Assembly (NCBI GenBank): GCA_002315935.1
Contig: DCII01000044.1
Coordinates: 1-14,603, forward strand
Source: Ruminococcaceae bacterium UBA1730
Lineage (GTDB): Bacteria; Bacillota; Clostridia; Oscillospirales; Acutalibacteraceae
Reading direction: 5' to 3'
DNA length: 14,603 bases
The notes under the pieces are model-generated. The model was not told where the DNA came from, did no database searches, and was given only the letters and a program-made list of their open reading frames with translations. Positions 7,902-14,393 of the stretch are shown here, in pieces. How positions within the stretch are numbered: position 1 is the stretch's first letter; every line of letters begins with the position of its first letter. A program made the translations under genes and the position numbers.

Positions 7902-10048
7902 TGACAAACGAGAAAATGTTCTGCGGTGCAGAATGGATAGAAAATCCGAAAAGCGATGCACCGATATTTTTCAGGCACTTCAACGCAAACGAAGGTGAAA
8001 TAGCGGAAATCATCATCAGCGGTCTCGGCTTTTTCAAGCTTTATATAAACGGCAAAAAGGTCAGCGATGACCTTCTCGTGCCGAACGCATCAAACTATCA
8101 TTACCGTGATTTGTCGAAGTTCGAATACCCTCTCAAGGATAAACTCGGTTTCCGCATTTACTGCATGAAATACGATATTTCCGCTTATCTCAAGGACGGT
8201 GACAATACGATTGCGGTTATGGTCGGCAACGGATATTATAATCAATGTGCAAGGGATTGCGAGGGACAGATTGTATACGGCACTCCCAAGCTCTGCTACA
8301 TAATAAAGAAGGAGAGCGGAAACATTCTCTGCGGAAAAGACACTCTCACCGCAAATGGATTCATTACATTCAACAATCTTTATTTCGGCGAAAAGCATGA
8401 TTACAGCCTTATTCCCGAAGAAAATGATTTCGTTGAAAGCAATGTTATCCCCGCTCCCGAATCGGAATTCTTTATTCAGTTCTCCCCTGCCGATAAGGTT
8501 ATCAGAACAATAAAACCCATTCTTCTTTCGGAAGAAAACGGCGTTAAGCTCTATGATGCAGGCGAAAATACTGTCGGTTATGCGGTTTTCAAGTGTGCAG
8601 AAAAGGGCAGAAAAATAAAAGTCAACTATGCCGAGGTTCTTTCGGGACCTTACCGCAATTGGGGTATACAGTTTGAAGACGGCTATCAGCAGGACGAATT
8701 CATAACCGACGGCACAGACAGAGAATATATCCCCCATTTCACCTGGCACGGATTCAGATATTTCAAGGTTGAAGGTGCAGAACCCGAAAGAATTGATGTT
8801 GTTCATTCAGACTGCCCCGTAAACTCATCATTTGAATGCAACAACAGAGTTCTTAACTGGCTCTATGAAGCATATATCCGCACCCAGCTTGCAAATATGC
8901 ACTGCTGTGTGCCCTCGGACTGCCCTCACCGTGAACGCCTCGGCTACACGGGAGACGGTCAGCTCTGTGCAGAAGCGGGAATGATGCTTCTTGACAGCAA
9001 GGAATTCTATCGCAAATGGCTCTATGACATTGCCGACTGCCAGTGCAGAGAAAGCGGCCATGTTCAGCATACAGCTCCGCTTATGGGCGGCGGCGGCGGT
9101 CCCTGCGGTTGGGGCGGTGCAATGGTTGAAGTGCCTTACAGATTTTATAAGATATATGGCGATAAAGAGCTTCTTGCTGAATTTCTTCCCATGATGCTCC
9201 GCTATTTTGAATATCTTGAAAACCACAGCGAAAACGGACTTGTCTGCCGTGAAGAGGAGGGCGGATGGTGCCTTGGCGACTGGCTTCCTCCCGAAGATAT
9301 AAAAATTCCCGAAGCATATGTTAACACCTGCCTTTATGTCAAGTTTATGCAGCAGGTGCTTGAAATCGGAAAAATTCTCGGCAGAGAAGACGAGGTTGCA
9401 TTCCTCAACGAAAGAATTGAAAAGGTCAAAAATGCAATCAATGTTGCTTATTACAGCTTCCAGCAGGGAGCATATATCGGCGATATTCAGGGTTCATCCT
9501 GCCTTGCAATGCAGGTCGGCATGGGCAATGAAAATGTCAAGAACAGAATAATTGAAAAATATAAGAAGCTCGGTCAGTTCGACACGGGAATTATCGCCAC
9601 CGATTCTCTTATCGGCTGGCTCTTTGAAGAAGGCGAAAATCAGCTTGCATTTGACCTTCTTTCAAACGAAAAAGAGGTTTCGTTTGCTCATATGGCAGAT
9701 ATGGGAGCAACAACGCTCTGGGAAAACTGGAACGGTGCAGATTCGCATAATCATCCGATGTTCGGAGCTGTTACAAAATATCTCTTCAAATATCTTCTCG
9801 GAATTCAGCAGGTCGAGAATTCAGCCGCATTCAGAAAGGTTATCATTTCTCCCCGTTTCGTCAACGGAATTGACCGCATAAAGGGACATATCACAACCGA
9901 AAACGGAATGATTTCCGTTGAATATAGGATTGAAAACGGCATAGCAACTGTCAATGCTTTTGCAGACGAAAGAATTGATGCCGAATTCAACTGCAATGGA
10001 ATAGTTAAACAGTTCAGAGGCTCCGAAAGCTTTTCGGTTGAGGTATAA
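7901..10048 (+). CDS. GH78-type alpha-L-rhamnosidase-like glycoside hydrolase
   Basis: A 715-residue protein with the GH78 order of domains. An N-terminal beta-sandwich (about 1-150) contains GFFKLYINGKKVSDD and NTIAVMVGNGYY, typical of rhamnosidase N-domains. A second beta domain (about 225-315) contains YDAGENTVGY and FTWHGFRYFKVEG. A six-hairpin catalytic barrel (about 320-650) is followed by a C-terminal beta domain. The acid-bearing motif is CPHRERLGYTGDG (341-353, with Glu345 and Asp352), and TTLWENW carries Glu608, the expected general base. The motif differs from the commoner CPQRDERLGWTGD form, so linkage specificity is open. There is no signal peptide: the enzyme is cytoplasmic and should act on imported oligosaccharides. 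AGGAGG (7888-7893) precedes the ATG, which overlaps the ABC-F stop. A glycine cluster GGGGG lies near residue 394. Confidence 0.85.
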   Translation: MTNEKMFCGAEWIENPKSDAPIFFRHFNANEGEIAEIIISGLGFFKLYINGKKVSDDLLVPNASNYHYRDLSKFEYPLKDKLGFRIYCMKYDISAYLKDGDNTIAVMVGNGYYNQCARDCEGQIVYGTPKLCYIIKKESGNILCGKDTLTANGFITFNNLYFGEKHDYSLIPEENDFVESNVIPAPESEFFIQFSPADKVIRTIKPILLSEENGVKLYDAGENTVGYAVFKCAEKGRKIKVNYAEVLSGPYRNWGIQFEDGYQQDEFITDGTDREYIPHFTWHGFRYFKVEGAEPERIDVVHSDCPVNSSFECNNRVLNWLYEAYIRTQLANMHCCVPSDCPHRERLGYTGDGQLCAEAGMMLLDSKEFYRKWLYDIADCQCRESGHVQHTAPLMGGGGGPCGWGGAMVEVPYRFYKIYGDKELLAEFLPMMLRYFEYLENHSENGLVCREEEGGWCLGDWLPPEDIKIPEAYVNTCLYVKFMQQVLEIGKILGREDEVAFLNERIEKVKNAINVAYYSFQQGAYIGDIQGSSCLAMQVGMGNENVKNRIIEKYKKLGQFDTGIIATDSLIGWLFEEGENQLAFDLLSNEKEVSFAHMADMGATTLWENWNGADSHNHPMFGAVTKYLFKYLLGIQQVENSAAFRKVIISPRFVNGIDRIKGHITTENGMISVEYRIENGIATVNAFADERIDAEFNCNGIVKQFRGSESFSVEV

Positions 10049-10051
10049 TGA

Positions 10052-10615
10052 ATGGTAACGGTTAAACCTTATGAAGAAAAATACAGAGAAGATGTGAAGC
10101 TCATCTGCATGAACACAGGTCCGGGAAGTGTTTTCACCGATGAAAAAAAGAGGGATTATATCCTCACGACCTTTTGCTATTACTACATCGAAAAAGAACC
10201 TGAAAATGTTTTTCTGATTGTTGACGAAAACGATGTTGCACAGGGCTATATCTTCGGTGCAACGGATTTTAATTCATATATCAGAGCGTTCAGACCTTAT
10301 TTGAAAAAGGTCAGAAAAACAGGCATTTCAAATTTCTTCACCGCAATTGCTGAAATTTCGGGACACTTCCTTTTCAAAAAGAAATACCCTGCTCACCTTC
10401 ATATCAATCTCAATAATGATTTCCGCAGAAACGGAAACGGTTCTCTGCTGATGAAAGCTCAACTTGAGAATATGAAATCAAAGGGAGTCAAGGGCATTAT
10501 GCTTATAACTGGAAGCAGAAACATTCCCGCTATTAATTTTTATAAGAAAAACGGTTTCAAATCAATTATGTCGCTGAAATCCGGCGGCGGTGAGCTGATG
10601 GCAAAGGAGCTTTGA
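10052..10615 (+). CDS. GNAT family N-acetyltransferase
   Basis: A 187-residue acetyl-CoA-dependent acyltransferase fold. The acetyl-CoA pyrophosphate-binding loop matches R/QxxGxG/A as RRNGNG (residues 125-130), preceded by the strand HLHINL and followed by the helix SLLMKAQLENM. The C-terminal NIPAINFYKKNGF is the usual end of the fold. The N-terminal pattern with CMNTGPG and a long insert before the core recalls GNATs related to those of O-GlcNAcase-like proteins, but this is a loose resemblance. Substrate unknown. The ATG at 10052 is used because GAGGT (10040-10044) is 7 bp upstream; an ATG at 10048 in another frame soon stops. It is 3 bp after the glycosidase and 1 bp before the oxidoreductase, so an acetylated or amino sugar is a reasonable guess. 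Confidence 0.82.
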   Translation: MVTVKPYEEKYREDVKLICMNTGPGSVFTDEKKRDYILTTFCYYYIEKEPENVFLIVDENDVAQGYIFGATDFNSYIRAFRPYLKKVRKTGISNFFTAIAEISGHFLFKKKYPAHLHINLNNDFRRNGNGSLLMKAQLENMKSKGVKGIMLITGSRNIPAINFYKKNGFKSIMSLKSGGGELMAKEL

Positions 10616-10616
10616 T

Positions 10617-11588
10617 ATGCGATACGGAATTATCGGAACAGGCTGGATAGCCGAATCCTTCATAGAGGGTGCAAGAGAAATCACGAATGCGGATATTGTT
10701 GCCGTTTATTCGAGAACAGAAGAAAAAGGCTCAGCCTTTGCCGAAAGGAATAAAATCGAAAAGGTTTATACTTCGCTTGAGGAATTTTCGAAAGGCGATT
10801 TTGAAGCGGTTTATATCGCAAGTCCTAATAGTTTTCACTACGAGCAGTCAAAAATAATGCTCGAAGCCGGCAAAAATGTTATCTGCGAAAAGCCGATAAC
10901 CGTTGAACCCGAGGAGCTTGAAGAGCTTCAGACTCTTGCCGCCGAAAAGAATCTGATATATATGGAAGCGATTATGTATATGCATAATCCCGGCAGAGAA
11001 ATTTTCAGAGATGCAATCGGCAAAATCGGAAAAGTTACATCTGCACATTTTGATTTTTCACAGCTTTCGTCAAAATATCCCGCATATAAAAGAGGTGAGC
11101 TTCCGAATATTTTCAATCCGAAGCTCGCAACCGGCTGTCTGATGGATTTAGGCGTTTACTGCGTTTATCCTGCGGTTGACATATGGGGAATTCCCGATAA
11201 ATTAACCGCAACGGCAACCTTCATGGAGAGCGGAGCAGACGGAAGCGGAGCGGCTTCGCTTATTTACGGCGACAAGGTTATCACCTTTACATACAGTAAG
11301 CTCGGTCAGGACTATTCAGGCTCCGCAGTTTTCGGCGATGAAGGCACTGTAACAGTCGAATCAATTTCAAAGCTTACATACATCAATAAATACGGCGAAA
11401 ACGGTGATAAACAAGAGCTTTTGGGCGATGTCGCCAAGTCAGTTCTGATGGGAAATGAAGCAAAGGGTTTTGAATATTTCATCGCTCATCCCGACTGTGA
11501 AAAATACGCCTTGTCAAGCAGAACAGCTTTACATGTCAGCCGCCTGATGAAAGAAATCCGAACCCTCGCAGATATTAAATTTGAGTGA
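10617..11588 (+). CDS. Gfo/Idh/MocA family NAD(P)-dependent oxidoreductase
   Basis: A 323-residue dehydrogenase. The N-terminal Rossmann fold opens with the dinucleotide motif GIIGTGWIA (Gly7, Gly9, Ala12), a strand ending in VAVYSR follows, and the family EKP motif is at residues 91-93 with the catalytic-site Lys92. MDLGVYCVYPA in the C-terminal half fits the conserved helix that carries the second active-site residues. Relatives oxidise or reduce sugars, inositols and their derivatives, and some use NAD(H) transiently in glycosidase-like chemistry. AAAGGAG (10603-10609) lies 7 bp before the ATG, within the end of the GNAT gene. It is the last gene of the manA operon; substrate probably a sugar given the glycosidase upstream, which is inference. 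Confidence 0.88.
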   Translation: MRYGIIGTGWIAESFIEGAREITNADIVAVYSRTEEKGSAFAERNKIEKVYTSLEEFSKGDFEAVYIASPNSFHYEQSKIMLEAGKNVICEKPITVEPEELEELQTLAAEKNLIYMEAIMYMHNPGREIFRDAIGKIGKVTSAHFDFSQLSSKYPAYKRGELPNIFNPKLATGCLMDLGVYCVYPAVDIWGIPDKLTATATFMESGADGSGAASLIYGDKVITFTYSKLGQDYSGSAVFGDEGTVTVESISKLTYINKYGENGDKQELLGDVAKSVLMGNEAKGFEYFIAHPDCEKYALSSRTALHVSRLMKEIRTLADIKFE

Positions 11589-11669
11589 TAAAAGCTTAAA
11601 AAATCAGTTTATTCTGTCAAAATTATTATCAGTTCAAGCATCTTTTCTTGCAGAAAGCCTGCACGCCCA

Positions 11670-11707
11670 AAATATCCGCAATCCAAGAAATTGAATTGCG
11701 GATATTT
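11670..11707. terminator. Shared bidirectional terminator between the manA operon and the zinc-ribbon operon
   Basis: A perfect 13-bp stem, AAATATCCGCAAT (11670-11682) and ATTGCGGATATTT (11695-11707), encloses a 12-nt loop. It sits just after the stop codon of the minus-strand zinc-ribbon gene (11710) and about 80 bp after the oxidoreductase stop. The stem ends in T-rich arms on both strands. The remaining intergenic DNA (11589-11669) shows nothing else clear. Confidence 0.8.
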
Positions 11708-11709
11708 CT

Positions 11710-12471
11710 TTATCCCAATGAAGACTGTATCAGCTTTGCCGATACTCTTGACTGAACAGCAAGCATATATTTGACTTCTTCATCTGTGCAATTGCTGTCG
11801 TCATATTCATCAATCTTTGAACACCAGTCGGCATATTCGGCAACCACCTTCAGATATTCAAGACTTCCCATTGCTTCCGGAGATGACATATATTTAACAT
11901 ATGTATCCATGAACTTTTCATAGCTGTCCCAAAATTCTTTGAAATCAGGGTCAATGCCCGTTCTCTTGGCTGTTGGCTTCTCAGTTGGTTTCTCGGTTGG
12001 TTTCTCAGTTGGTTTTACGGTTGTTTCAACAACTGTTGTTGCCTCGGTCTGCGTTTCTGTTTCTGTCTGCGTTTCAACTTCCATCAGAGTGATTTCCGGT
12101 ATAGTCGGCATTGTGTTGCCCTCGGTTCTTGCTGTGTCCGAGCCTCCGCTCTTTCCAAAAAGAGCAAAAAGAATCAGAACAGTAACCACAATAACAACAG
12201 TTTTCTTTTTCTTATTCATTCCCTTGAACCATTTCAGCACATTTTTCAGTACCGATGCCGCCTTTGAACCTTTGTCATTCTTTTTCGGTTCGGAAGCCGC
12301 TGTAAACTGCGGAACATAGCTTGTAACAGGCTTCTGAATTTTGGGTTCATTCTCCTGCTGCTTCGGCTCTTCCTGTTGAACATATTCCTCTTTTTTCGTA
12401 ACGGGTGCACCGCATTCCGTGCAGAATTTTCTGCCCTCCTTGATTTCCGAACCGCAATTTCTGCAAAACAT
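11710..12471 (-). CDS. Zinc-ribbon single-pass membrane protein with Thr/Glu/Pro stalk (DUF6591-like C-terminus)
   Basis: A 253-residue protein in four parts. Residues 1-24 are a zinc ribbon with Cys3, Cys6, Cys17 and Cys20. Residues 25-90 are a charged, Gln/Glu/Pro/Lys-rich linker. Residues 91-107 form one membrane helix after a KKKK stop, placing the ribbon in the cytoplasm and the rest outside. Residues 120-170 are a stalk with ETQTE and PTEKPTEKPTEKPT repeats. The end (about 171-253) is a helical domain rich in Tyr/Trp/acidic residues (FKEFWDSYEKFMDTYVKYM) that resembles, from memory, DUF6591. ATG at 12471 is chosen because AAAGGAG precedes it at 8 bp; an upstream in-frame ATG at 12504 lies before that site. 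It follows another zinc-ribbon gene by 19 bp. Function unknown; a sensor or envelope role is inference. Confidence 0.75.
   Translation of the reverse strand: MFCRNCGSEIKEGRKFCTECGAPVTKKEEYVQQEEPKQQENEPKIQKPVTSYVPQFTAASEPKKNDKGSKAASVLKNVLKWFKGMNKKKKTVVIVVTVLILFALFGKSGGSDTARTEGNTMPTIPEITLMEVETQTETETQTEATTVVETTVKPTEKPTEKPTEKPTAKRTGIDPDFKEFWDSYEKFMDTYVKYMSSPEAMGSLEYLKVVAEYADWCSKIDEYDDSNCTDEEVKYMLAVQSRVSAKLIQSSLG
11972..12019 (-). repeat. 12-bp tandem repeat encoding the PTEK stalk
   Basis: Four consecutive 12-bp units, written on the plus strand as GTTGGCTTCTCA, GTTGGTTTCTCG, GTTGGTTTCTCA and GTTGGTTTTACG. In the minus-strand gene they encode the PTEKPTEKPTEKPT-like stalk. Such units can change number by slippage without breaking the reading frame, so stalk length may vary between strains. 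Confidence 0.8.
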
Positions 12472-12490
12472 TTCAATTTCTCCTTTCAAC

Positions 12491-13216
12491 TCAGTCGTTG
12501 TCATTAAAACTGTTTTTAATTTTTCTCATAAGTCTTTTTGAAAAAGTGTTTTCCTTTTTCAGCCTTTCGGCTTCTTCTCTGTCCTCCCGCTCTTTTCTGA
12601 TTGCTCTGAACTGAGGGTCATCCGCAAGAAGAATGCACGCCTTGTTATATGTTTCCTCATATTTATTCTGCCATAGCTCAACGAATTCTCCTGCACCGTA
12701 GGCAACTGCCTGCTCCTGCTCTGCGGCAACCTTATAAGCCTTTATGTTTGCCTGTGCCATAAAAAGAAACTCAATTATATCCGATTTGTTATTCGGAACA
12801 ACAAAATGAGAAACGCATTCAAATTTCTGCTTTCTGATTATTTCCTCGGTCTTTTCCATTTTCTTTTCAGCAGGACTTTTATAATTTACCGAATAGACCG
12901 AAGCAACTGCCGAAAGAATTGAATCCATATTGCTGTGAGAGCTGTTCTGTGTCCTGCTCATCTCAATGCGTTCAAGCTTTTCAACAAGCTCTCTGCAAGC
13001 CCCCGAACCCCTGTGAATATTCACTTCCCTGCCACAGCTCGGACACACCGCATCAAACGAATTCAGAACAGTTCCGCAGCCTTTGCAAATCAGTTCATCC
13101 GGTTCAGCACTTCTGCTTCTGACCGTGTCTGCCTTTGCTTGAAGAGATGCTCCGCAGAAAGAACAGAATTTCTCATTTTCTTCGGTTTCCCCTGCACAAA
13201 AAGGACAAAAACTCAT
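12491..13216 (-). CDS. Double zinc-ribbon protein of unknown function
   Basis: A 241-residue soluble protein. Two zinc ribbons lie at the N-terminus: Cys4, Cys7, Cys18, Cys21 and Cys44, Cys47, Cys58, Cys61. The remainder is mainly helical, with a segment containing KKMEKTEEIIRKQKF and a following FVVPNNKSDIIEFLFMAQANIKAY, and ends in a highly charged tail (KEREDREEAERLKKEN) and a basic stretch. It has no signal peptide or membrane helix. Two adjacent ATGs are possible (13219 and 13216); GGAG (13224-13227) is 4 bp from the first and 7 bp from the second, so I prefer 13216. It is the first gene of a two-gene operon with the membrane zinc-ribbon protein, behind a promoter at 13269-13274. I do not recognise a named family beyond the ribbons; recruitment or scaffold roles are possible but unproven. 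Confidence 0.72.
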   Translation of the reverse strand: MSFCPFCAGETEENEKFCSFCGASLQAKADTVRSRSAEPDELICKGCGTVLNSFDAVCPSCGREVNIHRGSGACRELVEKLERIEMSRTQNSSHSNMDSILSAVASVYSVNYKSPAEKKMEKTEEIIRKQKFECVSHFVVPNNKSDIIEFLFMAQANIKAYKVAAEQEQAVAYGAGEFVELWQNKYEETYNKACILLADDPQFRAIRKEREDREEAERLKKENTFSKRLMRKIKNSFNDND

Positions 13217-13256
13217 CATTTCACTCCATCTGTTGCTAAAAAATCAAAAACTCCTC

Positions 13257-13282
13257 TGCAACGGCACTATTATACCATTGCA
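13257..13282 (-). promoter_or_regulatory. Extended -10 promoter of the zinc-ribbon operon, framed by an inverted repeat
   Basis: On the minus strand TATAAT (13269-13274) is preceded by TGG, giving an exact extended -10 element. It lies exactly between the arms of an imperfect inverted repeat, TGCAACGG (13257-13264) and CCATTGCA (13275-13282), which pair at 7 of 8 positions. An operator that covers the -10 box is the natural reading. No good -35 is visible. Confidence 0.55.
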
Positions 13283-13294
13283 AAAGAGTTGTTT

Positions 13295-13313
13295 GGTATG
13301 CTGTCAGCATACC
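13295..13313. promoter_or_regulatory. Palindrome at the -35 position of the zinc-ribbon promoter
   Basis: GGTATGCT and AGCATACC form a perfect 8-bp inverted repeat separated by GTC. It overlaps the position where a -35 box would lie for the promoter at 13269-13274, and is 17 bp past the end of the kinase gene. It could be a regulator-binding site or a weak terminator for the kinase. No U-rich tract directly follows it on the minus strand, which favours the first. Confidence 0.5.
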
Positions 13314-13330
13314 ACGAAAGAGCAGTATTA

Positions 13331-14320
13331 TTATATAATGAATAATGACGAAATAATGAGCGACAAGAAAATCAGTACACATTTCAGAATGATTTTTTTC
13401 TTTTTGCTCAAGGCTCTGACAAATTCTGTTTTTTCAGTCCAACGCAGAAAATCGGTTGCTATCAGAAACGGAATTCCTGCCATAAAAATCCACACAACGC
13501 AATCTGCAGCATACTTCCTGATTCCGTTTTCATGGGAAAATCCCGTAAAGAAACCGGCGATGAAAATTACATAGAATATGACCGCTCCTATCTTGTGGCT
13601 CGCTTTTCCCTGCCTGAATCCCGGAACATAAGAACGGAGAAGCTGAGAAATGGGATTGATTTCTCTGATTGAATTAGCAAGCTCTTCAACGGTTTTATAC
13701 CTGTTGTTTTCGTCAATCTGTGTTGCCTTTCTGACAATATCGCCGAGAATGCCATCAGCATACTTTTCATTCGGCATACAGCCCGTAAGCATATAATTCA
13801 TCAGCACGCCGACCGCAAAAATATCAGCTCTGATACCCGTTTGCGAAAACCCGAACTGCTCCGGAGCGGCATAACCTGCCGTGCCGAGAATATGCGTGTC
13901 CTTCGTTTTGTTTTCTTTTATTGTTCTGCTGATTCCGAAATCAATGATTTTTATAACATTATCATCCGAAATAATGATGTTGGCAGGTGTAATGTCACGG
14001 TGAACTATTCCGAGGCTGTGAACGGCTGAAAGTCCGTTGCAAATTCCGAGAATTATTCTTTTCGTTTCTTCTTCGGAAATCGGTTTATTCTTTTCGGTAT
14101 ATTCTTCAAGCGAAATTCCCTGCACATATTCCCGAACAGCAAAGGTCATTCCTTCAATAACGGTTATTCCCGAAATTGCGGCAATGTTTTCGTTGCTGAT
14201 TTCCATAAGCTTGCGATAAACCTCTGCATCATCGGGAAAAATTCTTTTCAGAATGAAAAGCTTGTTATCAGAAATTGCAAGCTTCACATCGGGAGTTATT
14301 TCTTTCAGAATTTCATACAT
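13331..14320 (-). CDS. Membrane-anchored Hanks-type Ser/Thr protein kinase
   Basis: A 329-residue protein. The kinase domain (about 1-240) has a reduced N-lobe: no glycine-rich P-loop is seen, but FILKRI offers Lys25 as the ATP lysine. The C-lobe is intact: HRDITPANI (Asp109 catalytic base, Asn114), IDFG (Asp127) and GTAGYAAPEQ (146-155, with the APE motif). The usual Lys of HRDxK is Thr111. After a basic linker come three predicted membrane helices (about 257-275, 281-303 and 310-329); there are no PASTA repeats, so it is not the standard PknB/PrkC. The ATG at 14320 is used, with a GGCGGTGA site upstream; an ATG at 14401 would run through the promoter region. Divergent from an XRE-like gene and upstream of two zinc-ribbon genes. 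A signalling role is firm; signal and substrates unknown. Confidence 0.85.
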   Translation of the reverse strand: MYEILKEITPDVKLAISDNKLFILKRIFPDDAEVYRKLMEISNENIAAISGITVIEGMTFAVREYVQGISLEEYTEKNKPISEEETKRIILGICNGLSAVHSLGIVHRDITPANIIISDDNVIKIIDFGISRTIKENKTKDTHILGTAGYAAPEQFGFSQTGIRADIFAVGVLMNYMLTGCMPNEKYADGILGDIVRKATQIDENNRYKTVEELANSIREINPISQLLRSYVPGFRQGKASHKIGAVIFYVIFIAGFFTGFSHENGIRKYAADCVVWIFMAGIPFLIATDFLRWTEKTEFVRALSKKKKIILKCVLIFLSLIISSLFII

Positions 14321-14352
14321 TTCATCACCGCCCTTGTTTTTTCGACAAAAAA

Positions 14353-14361
14353 AGTATATCA
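14353..14361 (-). promoter_or_regulatory. Extended -10 promoter of the kinase gene
   Basis: On the minus strand TGATATACT gives an extended -10 element with hexamer TATACT (14353-14358), five of six matching consensus. The best -35 candidate is a weak TTTAAC 17 bp upstream. Start of transcription would be about 25 bp before the ATG at 14320. It lies in the 73-bp region shared with the divergent XRE-like gene. Confidence 0.5.
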
Positions 14362-14393
14362 TAAATTCACAGAAAGTTAAAGAGGTCTTTTTT

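Noticed and set aside
8090..8806. A 238-residue minus-strand open frame
   Set aside because: It lies wholly opposite the GH78-like gene, whose frame has clear domain motifs; it has no family resemblance of its own.
13295..13313. The palindrome as an intrinsic terminator of the kinase gene
   Set aside because: There is no U-rich tract directly after the stem on the minus strand and the location fits a promoter-proximal operator better; not fully excluded.
13334..13339. A plus-strand TATAAT
   Set aside because: It falls in the 3' end of the minus-strand kinase gene, with no plus-strand gene downstream.
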